A DNA stretch of 47,500 nucleotides from Bigelowiella natans CCMP2755 (Eukaryota; Cercozoa; Chlorarachniophyceae). The stretch lies in assembly GCA_000320545.1 (NCBI GenBank), contig ADNK01001076.1:1-47500 (forward strand), given 5' to 3'. The notes below the pieces were generated by a model that worked only from the letters and a program-made list of their open reading frames with translations, was not told the DNA's origin and did not search any database. A program made the translations under genes and the position numbers. Shown here one piece after another: positions 20,989-32,038 of this stretch. The stretch's first letter is position 1. Each line of letters starts with the position of its first letter.

Positions 20989-21539
20989 TGTGTGTATCGA
21001 TGTTCTTTCATATGGTGCAAGATTCATAACGGTGCTTATATATTTGAAGGGGCTTAACAACGAATGATAAAGAATTTCTGGATTTTCTTGAGGAGTAAGC
21101 AAAAGAAGAATATATGCAACATGCACTATACCTACCCACATACAAGTACTGTTTGTTTTTAACACACACACGCATCCACACGCGCAAATGCAAATAAAAA
21201 TGCAAATGCTACTCTTTGTTTGAATGTTCTTAAAGACTTAGAATTCCTCACCAAATCCTAGTCACTAAAGTGGATCGAACAAGGCAAGATTGACTATTTT
21301 GCGAATCCATGCGTTGTTATTATCTAATGTTCGTTTCCTCAGACGCATGATATAAAATGTGATTGAAACGCAGGTTGTTTGACCTGGAGACTTGCATGAA
21401 CGGCATTTCTGCACACCTTCATGATTCGAAAGCTGTCTACACTGAAAGAATTCTTCACCCTGTGAGCGCAAAGACGGGCCACGGTGTACCTGCATTGAGA
21501 GAGCTTGCATTAAGCCTACTCTCAGACATTCTTCGGTGA
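19497..21539 (+). CDS. engB: EngB/YsxC-type ribosome-assembly GTPase, organellar
   Basis: Model: join(19497..19828,19973..20032,20246..20315,20526..20568,20639..20707,20849..20909,21050..21094,21242..21283,21374..21539), 295 aa; phases agree at all eight introns. G motifs are complete: G1 GRSNVGKS (split by an intron), switch SKTPGRTQQ, G3 DLPGYGFAKAP, G4 TKVD, G5 SAKTG. Known family members help assemble the large ribosomal subunit in bacteria and organelles. The ~130-residue N-terminal extension is rich in Arg, Ser and Lys with few acidic residues at its start (MVRARNQNTC...), fitting a mitochondrial or plastid leader; the destination is not decided. Intron 8 (21284-21373) has a GC donor in the context AG|GCAAG, while all others use GT. 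Introns contain long CT, TA and GA microsatellites. Confidence 0.9.
20118..20181. repeat. (CT)n microsatellite in engB intron 2
   Basis: CT dinucleotides interrupted by occasional CC, in the intron between the two halves of the P-loop. A TA run (20411-20446) and a GA run (20949-20984) occupy introns 3 and 6. Confidence 0.9.
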
Positions 21540-21625
21540 TCACAGCGATGCGATGGAATGCGAATGTCTCTATGTGAAATTCTTTACGTAGATTTCAGCT
21601 TGCGTTGCCATTGCGATAGTAAATG

Positions 21626-21699
<74 letters not shown>

Positions 21700-22783
21700 T
21701 ACATCTAGATATGCGCGTGAACAATACACCTTAACACAGCGATGGCTATACGTACCGCAGCAGAGCTATCCTTATCTGAGTAGTGCATGCACATTAGCTT
21801 GCTTTAGATTGTGATTAAGGCTCTTTAAATGTTTGCGAAATTATGCCTAGTAAGCACAGCCTACATGCTAGCGTGTCGTATGACACGGGCGTAATAAATT
21901 GGTTGCATCTTTTCAATCATCATCCTAACGTAGCTATGACGATGCCGGTACGATACTAGCGCTAGCTAGCTAGAGCGTACCGACCATCCGACCATGCATG
22001 CATGCCTAGATATATGTGCAGCGTGCATTGATGGGACACAGCCTAGACAGCACGAGGCGCCATCTGGCAAGCCATGTAGCGGGCTCGATCGAGTGCACCT
22101 CTAGACCTTGCTAGCTTGTTTGCTCGCATGCAGGTATAGTCAGCGTCTTCACCTTGGATATGGCCTTGCGAGCAAATTCACAATACAAAAGGGACTCATC
22201 ACACACAAGTAGCTCAGAGCTCGCATGCAATGCGCACCTAGTAGACACTAGGACACCCTGCTAGCCTGCGCCGCTCAAGTGCACACAAGCTAGCAAGCTA
22301 GCAAGTGCCAAAGTGCAGTGAATTGTTGTCGCGCTACATCTAGCTAGCTAGACATGTGCTGTATGTTCTCCGGATGACAATTGAAAGAATTTGAACACCG
22401 TCACTAGCTAGTTCATTGCATCCGTCTCACACAATACATGTTTTTCGATCGCACATGTCCAATGTGTGTTGCATGCTTGCATTTGTTGTGGTCTGAAAAG
22501 GGCGCACAGCACACCTGTATGAACAAATGACCTGCACAGCCAAAATCCATAATCGACATTCAGACATTCCAAAAATTTGAGAATGTTCACGCTATACTTG
22601 CTTTGATTACATTTGTATGCAGAGGCCAGAATCTAGTATGCAGATGGCTCATTTGCATAGTGCCTTGGTGCAGGAACATGTGCGTAGGTGTAGAGCTACG
22701 CAATAGGGCTAGAGGGCCGTCTTATCTAAAATTGAAGCTAGGAAATATACTCTCATCAAAGAGGAATGCTTTTGTTGCCGTGG
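21540..22783. other. Convergent spacer: microsatellites then a palindrome-rich island
   Basis: After CA and TA runs (21627-21692) the sequence from about 21840 to 22400 is dense in CTAG, GCTAGC, GCATGC and CATGCATGC words (for example GCGCTAGCTAGCTAGAGC near 21960 and ATGCATGCATGCC near 21996). A dispersed-repeat copy lies at 21881-21945. 22400-22783 shows no recognisable feature apart from the 3' end of the minus-strand C2 gene. No gene is supported. Confidence 0.5.
21881..21945 (+). repeat. Dispersed repeat copy 4 (degenerate)
   Basis: Shares GGGCGTAATAAATTGGTTGC, TTTTCAATCATCATCCTAACG and GCTATGACGATG with the fuller copies near 17.3 kb; the 5' part has drifted. Confidence 0.45.
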
Positions 22784-25700
22784 TTACTTTCTAACTGTCA
22801 CTTTGGGGGCCGGATTTCTGCCCTTGCAGTGTTTGTCGAGCTGATAAATAGTCATATCGGTGAGGAAAGTAATCATAATGGAAGAATTAGGTGGCATTGT
22901 CTGCTCATATTATATATTGTCAAGTAATACTGCTACTGCTGGAATATAGTACCGTCCATCCGTGGGAGGGAGGCAGCGCAGAATTGATCTTGCAGAAATA
23001 GTAGTCATCCGTAGCGTTCTTGTTGCCTGCTTTCCAATCGCATATCCACCAAGCGGTCTGATTTGTGCAACAAAAAAATATTATAAACATTTTGGAGCGA
23101 CGACTAATACAAAGATAGGGGAAAACCTGACTGCCAGAGGTATGGCGCATTATGTGCATATTGCCCTTGGCGAAGCAATCGACCCCATCTTCCTGGGACG
23201 AGTACGTGTAGGTGCCTGGGAGGAAGGAGAAGGGGGTGGAGGGGAAGGAGGGGAAGCAGTGAATAATACTACGAATAAGGAATAATTTGAGAATGGTTTC
23301 CATCTCGCAAACTCCTTTATTAGTGTTCGTACCATTGACGTGGGACGTTCCAGCACCAGAGACGGTAACAACAACAGACCCTGACCAGCACCACCACCAC
23401 CATCATAATCATCATTATCATCATCAGCATCTTCATGCCCATGACCACTTGTTGCAATCGCTCTGACCTTTCACCTCTGTAGTAACAACAGTGGCCGCAG
23501 CGTACACTGGTTTGGCCTATGACACGGTATCCAGACAACAGACGCAGTGGTGGGAATGCGGGGTATGTGTGAGCATTCAACCGACTACACAGTGTATAAT
23601 AAGTACAGATACACGCGCACTGCTATCAAAGTGTGGTTAATTGCCTCAAAACGATGATATTAGTGTTTGTTAAATGCGAGCAGCGGTTAGCTAGCCTAAA
23701 TACTGCTACTACTGCTACTACTACTAATACTACTACCTGAGGAATAACAGTTTGTTGTGGAGCAGCAGCAGCATAGGGGTTGACTGGCTGTGGAGCAGCA
23801 TAGGGATTAGCTGGTTGTTGAGCGGCGTAGGGGTTGCTCACTGGCTGCTGGGGAGCATAGGGCTGCTGCTGAGAATACGCTGGCTGCTGGTATGGATTCC
23901 GTGGCTGCTGATATGGATTCTGTGGCTGCTGCTGTGCATATACATTATTCTGGGGGGGGACATACACCGGTTGTACTTGGACTGGTCTTGGGGCGGCGTA
24001 CCTGCAGATAAGTGTGAGTCATGTGTAAGTGATGATAAGAAGAACACATGTAATTTAACACGTGTAATAATACCATCCACACCTACATTTGCATGCATCC
24101 ACGCCACCACACACGAATTGGGGAGAGGGAGGAATGCAGGAAGTCAGGTTAATATTGTTGCTGCTCACGGGTTAGTCTGAGGGGGAGGTGCATAAGCGGG
24201 CTGCTGGTACCTAAAAGAGGAGCAAGTTAAAACGATGGCAACGTCGTGATATGGTAACAATGTAGGCAGAGAACTAAATAAACTAACGCTTTTCGCTAAC
24301 GCTGAAGGTGGTGGTGGTGCAGCTACTTACGGATTTGGAGGCTGTTGCTGGTATGGGTTCTGATACACCTGGGGTATTATGATCATGTTACATTACATGG
24401 GTACCACCACCACTCGAATCCCGACTGTGTGATAGTTTCTCGTTTGATATGATTTGTCGATAATTCAATAATTATTTCTTCTTACTGGCTGGGTCTGTTG
24501 ATACACCGGCTTCGCTTGCGGTACTGATGCGGGTGCCTGACCGTACTGCTGAGGCGGTGGGGCGTACTGAGGCTAAAATGTTGCGGGTGGGGTATCAATG
24601 CAGTAGGGGTGCAGCAGAAAGAGAGATATTATTGAGGATAATAGCGGAAATGGCAGTCGTCTCTCTCCCCCCTCCCCCCCCCCCCACCCCTCTCTCTCTC
24701 TTCTGTTTATATATTTCTTACTTGCTGAAGTTGCCCTGCATAAGGGTTGGTCGCTGGCTGAGTTGGCTGATTCGCATAAACTGCACCGCCTCCAACGACA
24801 GGGGCTACCCCAACAACTTGTGCAGTTGTTGCTGGCTGGATTACTGAGAGCAAATCAAACTGAGAATAGGAACAATTGAGAAATATCATAAATGTGTAAA
24901 CCTTTAGCTTCAACTTCCTTCTTGCCAGAGTATCTGAGTGGACATTAACAAGAAGTGAATCACCCCTCGAGTTAATACAGAGAGCGGGGTATTGTACTGT
25001 TAGATTTTGATGTCATCATAGCTTACTTGACGGAGAAGACTATTTCACCCGCAGCTTTACTGCCTTTCTTAATTGCATACGCAATTTCGCCCTTGTTTGC
25101 GTTGGAGATGAGATTCTTCAGCGGAATTACTGCTTTTCCTAAAGGATGTTCCGGATGTTATCTAGGTAAAAGGGATATATTTGGGTAATGCAGTGGTTGT
25201 TGGTGCCCCCCACCAATGGTGTTATCGGAGAAGGTCTCCTTATCCATCACAGTAAACGTAAAGACCCATTTCGGCATCTGGCGTAGTCAAAATAATATAT
25301 GAAAAAAATGATTAATATTTAACCATTTCACATATAAAAGCAAGAACTGAGAAAACACTCTTCTACCTTTTGCTCGTTGACTTTGAATTCAATATCTTGA
25401 TTCCATTGGGGATTTTTTCCACCTGGCGTTAAAGTATGCGCTTCGTCATAAAAATGCAGCTCGAACTATCATTATCATCTCAGCAGCAGCATCACTACTA
25501 ATTCTAGACTTTCACCATTGTTGTGAACTTTGCTCCTTTTCTCTACTTTGCCCAGTTTGATCTTTACGTAGGGGTCCTAAAATAGAAGGTACTATCATGA
25601 CTTGTCTTGTCCACCATGTACAAATCTAATACCTGTTTCCCGATCATTTGAACATTCTTAAGATTCACTCCTTTAACCAGCTAGTTTGATTGATTGCACA

Positions 25701-25857
25701 AACCATACACAGAGATTTGTCAAGAGAATCTTTCAATTCGTCATGGTGATTCAAGGTTAAGGTAGCGATGAATTCTTCTTACATGTATGGTAAGCGTCTC
25801 CATAGATCCACCACCAGTTGGCGCAAACTGCTTTCCTCCAGAAGACATAAACATCAT
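22784..25857 (-). CDS. C2-domain protein with Tyr/Pro/Gln linker and C-terminal Trp/Cys module
   Basis: Minus-strand model, 17 exons: 25857..25783, 25680..25633, 25576..25516, 25440..25367, 25277..25214, 25138..25027, 24933..24902, 24843..24722, 24572..24486, 24368..24331, 24210..24169, 24001..23737, 23516..23468, 23380..23333, 23215..23127, 23057..22953, 22840..22784; 455 aa, every junction GT-AG and in phase. Residues ~19-155 form a C2 domain (LTIHLVKGVNLKNVQMIGKQ, DPYVKIKLGK, NPQWNQDIEF, MDKETFSDNTIG), typical of membrane or Ca2+-binding modules. Residues ~160-340 are a linker of NPYAA, YQQP and PQQP repeats. The C-terminus holds a module with VSGAG, VNGTY, DGVDCFAKG, WWICDWKAG, LPPSHGW and NPAP words, reminiscent of repeated modules in protist proteins with a conserved PP-x-x-GW. 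A membrane-associated adaptor role is inferred. Confidence 0.8.
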
Positions 25858-26060
25858 TGTAGGTGCGTGGGTTGGTGCCTCCTTGTGTGTGGGTTTCGAT
25901 TGTGTTCAAGATTCAAGAAGGAAGCGCGAGACTACCTTACTGTCCCATCTCCAACTAGGTTGTCGCAACATATAAATCAAGGCTATTTTCCCCAAGAAAT
26001 GTCAGATCTATAAATAAATATCTGCGAGGAAGAAGAAGGAGAGAGAAAGACAGCCGACCT
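25858..26060. promoter_or_regulatory. Short divergent intergenic region
   Basis: About 200 bp between the start of the minus-strand C2 gene and the proposed start of the plus-strand small membrane-protein gene. It must hold both promoters if the latter start is correct. No motif is recognised. Confidence 0.3.
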
Positions 26061-26618
26061 GTGGAAGATGCCGCTACTGAGGAGCTGCTGAAAGTCCAAC
26101 CAGGAAGGAGGAGGATATCATTCGCACAGCAACCGGGAAGGGGGAAGGGAAGCATGGTTGGTAAGAAGACACACTCTTCAACGCCAAGGTTTACGTTGAG
26201 GTGCGTAGAATGTTCGATCCAATTGTTCCCCTGCCCCTCCTCAAGTGAGTTCTCAAAGGTTTAAAACGTCACGCACTCTGGCAGCAGCGCTATTCATGTT
26301 CTCTGCGGGTGGCTTGTATACGGCCATGTTCGGTAGTGTTAACTAGTTGAATTTCGTTGTTCACAACTAATGCTGGAATGAACAAACAATCAAGGAACTT
26401 GGAGAGAACGAAGGAAAGAGGAGCGTAGACAGGAACGGAAGGAAAGCCAGGAGCAACGCAAGGAACAGCTAAAAAATGCGGTACGCGAGGTCAAAGAAGC
26501 ATCAGGTAAAGTGAAGCGAAAGATGGAGGGAAAATTGGAGAAACTTCTTCGGAATAGAACTCAGCCTACCGATGATTCAACGCAGCAAACAGAAAATGAT
26601 GGAAGCAAAAACAGCTAA
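26061..26618 (+). CDS. Small single-span membrane protein with charged helix
   Basis: Proposed model: join(26061..26156,26209..26332,26395..26618), 147 aa. The last two exons are well supported; the first intron (donor ATG|GTTGGT, 52 nt) is weak. The protein has an Arg/Ser/Gln-rich N-terminus without a run of hydrophobics, one membrane helix (LAAALFMFSAGGLYTAMF), then a long highly charged helix (WRERRKEERRQERKESQEQR) and a polar tail. This topology fits organelle inner-membrane assembly factors, but I do not recognise the family. A better 5' donor (GTAAGA at 26161) would leave the wrong phase, so the start remains open. Confidence 0.5.
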
Positions 26619-27910
26619 AAACATGAGAGTTTAGATGACACACGTTTTAGGCTACGATGGAATGATCGATATATGCATAGAAACTTCGACATGAACAGCC
26701 ATACGATCAGCATCACGCGTGCATCTGGACATGCGTGACTTTGCCATTGCATTGACCATGCTAGCTCTAGAGCTGCACGCTAGCTACTGTTGCATGCAAC
26801 ATGGGCGTGATGGCCTTTCTAGCTTTGTGCTATCGTTGACCTTTTGAATTGCGCGTCAATTGTTGCGTGCTCTTCTAGCTCTTGCGCCACAGCCACACCT
26901 AGACAAGACATGTGCCCGTGTGATCTAGTGATGCTCGTTTGCATCGTTAGCATCGCTGCTAGCAGATCGAGCGTCATGATGATCTAGTGATGGTGCGATA
27001 CGATAAACCAATAAGAGACTCTAGCTAGCGTAGCTAGCTCTGGATGTATGCCGAATTTTAACTTTGCATGTAGCCGATCTAGCGATCGATGTGAGTCGTC
27101 ATGTTCTACTAGTTTACAATATACTATTCTAGCTAGCTAGGCTAATATGCGTTGTGATGCAAGTGATGACCTAGTCCAATGATGCAAGCAACAGCGCGAG
27201 AATGTGTGTACATGCGCTGTACACTAGCACAAGTACATCTGTCCGCTGTAGTTGCATCTGGATTTTGTGTGCATATGCGTGCCACGTGTAACATGGCTAG
27301 ATGGCCTAATAGCATATATCTCTAAATGTGCATTACTAGATTACATCTAGTACATGGCTAACGCAGCCCGAGAGGCACACGTCTACTAGAAGATGTATGC
27401 AGCTAATTTTATAATTTAATCAGAGAAACATAAGGACAATAGACACTAATTACGTTCAGAGATTTTGCGCTAACTTTCGCAATATTTTATCGTTATCATC
27501 GTGCGTCACACAAAACGCAAGCAGTCATTGCCATAATGCATATATCTAAAATAACAATGCGTGGGGACGTTGTATCACCGCAATCCATTGACGTTAGGAC
27601 TGCTTGCAGACCTATCGAAAGATGCCTGACTACGACTGCGACTTTTATTTGCGCTCCGCTCGGCCTACAAATTGATGAAAATGGCCCTGTCAGCAAGACG
27701 GTAGCATGTATAATACAGCAAACCTGCTAAGGCATCAGCTTCTCGTTATAAGACAATAAGGAACAATATGAAAATACGTCACTCATGGCCTCCGACGAAC
27801 TGTCGCTAAGCAACACTGAGGACACCTCTCATCACATTGTCTGTAGCTATGCTGCTGCAGCTGCTGCTACAAGCTAGTACTGCAGCTACCACTACTACTC
27901 GAATTATTAC
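26619..27910. other. Convergent palindrome-rich island and formin 3' end region
   Basis: 26640-27420 is the clearest island: I count roughly two dozen CTAG words by eye (about three expected by chance), with GCTAGCTAGC, GATCTAGTGATG and GCATGCAACATG motifs and no microsatellites. 27420-27726 is ordinary sequence. 27727-27910 probably contains the last formin exon: a candidate begins after GATGAGAG near 27823 and ends at TAG 27727, but other acceptors are possible, so it is not asserted. Confidence 0.5.
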
Positions 27911-30900
27911 CGCTGCCTCCGCCTTAAGCATCTCCCTTCGTCTCCTACGTTCTCTATTCTTCATGTCGAAAACAGCCTGTGAAAGAGATGAAAAGAGAAG
28001 ATTAGAAACTGGCAGTAGTCACAGATATGGCTAGACTGATGGCTGGTGCATCGGCGATGATACACCACGGCTACGAGAAGAAACGAGAGAGTGAAAGAAG
28101 ATGTGGCAGCATTATGATGGCTTGAGACGCTGATGCCATCAAGAATGCACATATGTTATATTACTTCTTATCATCCTCATCATCGTAGTCGTTATCATGA
28201 GGAGCATCATAGTAGTAGTATTAGTAGTAGTAAGTACAGCATCAACAGACGACTCAAACAGTCAGCACTACCTGGTCAAACATGGCGAAGAACTCAGAGA
28301 AAATTCGCAGGAGGTCCTCAGGCTTGTCAATACTGGTATGCGCGAATGCCGCACACACAAATACACACACACACACACACACAAATAGTCTCCCTGAGGC
28401 AGCATTCAATTTCTGTACTCGGCCACCTCTCTTCCTTCTCTTCTTCTCCTTTTCCTCCTCCTCCTCCTCCTCCTATTTCTCGACATTTTACTCTATTGTT
28501 TGAGCACACCCCTGCTTTTCTCCTCGTCGACATTCATGCATTCTAATCATCGGTCTAGGCCTTTAATCCTCGTCTCTCGTCTTCATCATCACCATCATCA
28601 TCATCATCATCATCATCATTATAATGAGCATCATCATGATTACTCTTCAATTGCGAGGAATTTCTTGACATCGTTGAACTTGGCCCTCATTTCGTTGTAC
28701 ACCTTCTCTAGTTGCTTGCTTTTCCTGTGATTAGTAGCAGCGGGATCAAGGCGGATAGACATAAGAAGACGTGAGATAGCAATATTCATTGACTGTCATC
28801 TCTCCTCTCCCCCTCCCCTCCCCCCTTGCTCAGATAGTACAGGAACACTCACTTTGCAGCGCCTATGAACTGCGTGACCATCGCTTTGTAGAAGTGATTG
28901 ATGGGTACTGGCGACGGTTCTCGGGTATGGTTAGCCGTAGATGATGGTGAGTTGGTCGCTGTATTCGGTGAGGAGAGTGGTGCGGTCAAGCTAGTGCTAC
29001 TATTATTATCGGTATTGTTGCGGAGGTTGGGACCCGGCATCGCAGCTGCAGCAACCATCATAGACGACTTGCGCCGCTACGAGAAGAACAGCCAAAGAAT
29101 CGGAATCAGATCGTAAGTGAGAGGTAATGGTGAGACTACAACGACGACGACGACGATGATGATGATGATGATGATGATTCACATCCTCTAATAGTTACGG
29201 TTACCTTGTACTCTTCCTTCGCCTTTTGCTCCTCATGGGCCATCTTCTTCAGATCTTTTCCCAGCTCCTTCAACTTCGCCCGAAGCGCGCTGAGGCCCTG
29301 GAGGATCAGTTCGCAATCCACCTATGCACGTGATGACAACGACGACCGGACCGGCCAACAAACACGGGTTCCGTATTGTTTACAACATCATCTGGAATGC
29401 AATGGCAATTCTTGTCGCCAACTAAATAATGCACCGAGGTTGCCTACTCTATTCATTGCTCTCAGGGGACAAAGCAAAGTCTGGTTATAGGAAATTAGAG
29501 TATTATTACCTTGGCCGCCTCGTCAATATTCAAGACCGCTGCTTTGATGGGATTTCCGGCTGCATCGAGGCTCGAGTGCTTGCCCTCCCCCCTTCCTTTG
29601 GTGCCACCTAGATCGCGAAATGTCTTGGTAAAGTTGAGGATCCTTCTCGCCTCATCCCTGTTTTCATGCCGTGCCAGGTGCTCCACAATCCAATCCATAA
29701 GGGAGAGGCCTTGTGTAGACTTTGTCATATTTAGCTTCAGCAGGGCCGTGATGTGGAATGCGTAGCAATTGCTGATAAAATGGTGATGGTGATAATGATG
29801 ATAAGTCACGAGAGAACAGGAGGGACATCGATTCACGCAGTGCTTCTGTAACGTCGCTTTCCTGCTACATCATCATGCATCATCCTTAACATTCTTTTCC
29901 CTATCTCCATTTCCGATTGGGGGACTCACAACAAGAGGGCTGCAAACGTGAGACTACGCATTGATATGTGTTCTGTTATGGTACAACCCCTTCTTGCGGT
30001 CGCCGAAGTTCATGTAGTTTCCAACGGTAAGGATCAGGTGCAGAATACTTCTTAGTGACTTATTCCGAAGTATTTCCGACAAGGACTTGCGAATCAGCCG
30101 TATATTGTTGGCCATATCGCGCGTCTTCGTCTCCAGCGTCGACATAAATAGCACCTTTTCATTATTATCATTATAATTATCATTACAGTTATTATGGCCA
30201 TCATCATCATCATCATCGAAGCATCATAAAGACATATTTTTTCTAACTGTCGGAAGCCGCCGATGCTGCATAGAATTCGCATTTCTAGATCTTCTTCCTC
30301 CCTCCCCATCCCCATCCCCATCCCCTCCCATATACCTGCTCCAGGCGCTTACGGACGTGGTTGATCTTGCACAGTTCGTAGTGAAACCGCGACGGTTTCG
30401 ACAAAACCTTTGGATCTCCCTTGAACCTCCTCACGGCCTCCACCTCCTCCTCATTAGGGAGTATTTTTATCAGGGCTACGAGGCGCTCGGGGGTGAGGAT
30501 GGACAATTCAATATGCGTAATGCTGTCGCACAGCCGCTCCACCGACATCTTGAACACGTTCAAGGCGATGGAGATATTGACCTGATCAAGAGGATAATAA
30601 CAATGACGACCCCGTGGTGGTGGTGGTGGTGGTGATGATGATGATGATTATTATTATTATGATGACTGACGACGGTGATGATCGATCGATGATGGCGACT
30701 ACTATCAATGTGTGGCTGGCTGCTGTGTCGCAGATCAACAATCAAGCAATGATGAGCCAGTAACACACAGAAGTTTGGGCATGTCTCATCATCCACAACA
30801 CTTAAGAGTAGCACACACCTCTCTTTTGGAATCCAGCAGGCTGATCTGCTTCTCTGCTTTGTCGGTTTGTCCATTTCCCTTCTTCTTCTTTTTCTTCTTC

Positions 30901-32006
30901 TTCCGCTGCGGTCGTTGAAAGAGCTCATCAAACTCACTGAGATCAAACTTGACATTGTTCAGCGTGTTCTCCCAGAATGTGCCCTCGATCTCTTTCAGTG
31001 CCACGACCTCCCAGTGCAGCTTCTTGAGCGGTTTTCCCGGCTTTGACAGGGTCTCCCGTGGCTTCAACTGAGGGGTAACACCGAACATACCAGGGGGAGG
31101 AGGAACTCCCCCCATCATGGGAGGGGGCGGTATCCCACCACTCATGCCAGGAGGGGGCGGTATACCACCACTCATGCCAGGAGGGGGGGGGATGCCTCCT
31201 CCCATCGTAGGGGGCGGTGGTATTCCACCACTCATGCCAGGAGGGGGGGGGATGCCTCCTCCCATCGTAGGGGGCGGTGGTATTCCACCACTCATGCCAG
31301 GAGGGGGGGGGATACCTCCTCCTCCTCCCATTGTGGGGGAGGGTGTAATCCCACCATTCATTCCGGGAGGATGCGGGATGGCGGGCATCCCGCCCGAGGA
31401 TGGGGAAGCTCCGTGGATGGGAAGAGAAGGAGGAGGAGGAGGAGAAGAAGAAGATGATGATGATTTGGGGGGGGCTGATGATGTCGTTGAGGATGATGTA
31501 GGAAGAGGAGTGGTAGTGCTGTGCTTAGCAAGGGAGGATGCTGGTGCCGTGGAGGAGGAGGAGGAGGAGGAGGAGGAGGAGGAGGAGGGAGGGGGGAGGG
31601 GGATGCTTGACGGAGCTTATCTTTACGGTCGTTATCTTCTGATCGTGAGGGGTGTTCGGGGTGACCTGGTGATGAAATAGTATAAGCACTGCTGCTGATG
31701 ATGATGGTGATGGTGGTGATGGTGATGATGAAAATCAGAAATAAAAGGAAGAACCGCACAAATTGACTGCTGAGAAACAAGCCCGCATGTAAACACGAAA
31801 ACACGAAAACACGAAAACACGAAAACACACACACACACACACACACACACTACTACTACTACTTCATTACCTTAATATGCATCGAAGAGTTTGATAATGT
31901 CGATTCCTTATTATCATCATCATTCGCATTATCCTCCGTTGAAGATGCGGCGGACGGAGATCGGGGTGCATTTTGCTTCTTTCTCTTTGTGCTATTATTG
32001 CTATTG

Positions 32007-32038
<32 letters not shown>

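Noticed and set aside
23320-23580. A frame reading GYRVIGQTSVRCGHC that resembles an LSD1-type zinc finger
   Set aside because: The upstream Cys pair is missing, and only a different frame (exon 23516-23468) joins its neighbours in phase.
31117-31680. 187-codon plus-strand ORF rich in GGGIPPLMP
   Set aside because: It is the antisense shadow of the formin FH1 repeats; the minus strand carries the phase-consistent FH1-FH2 gene.
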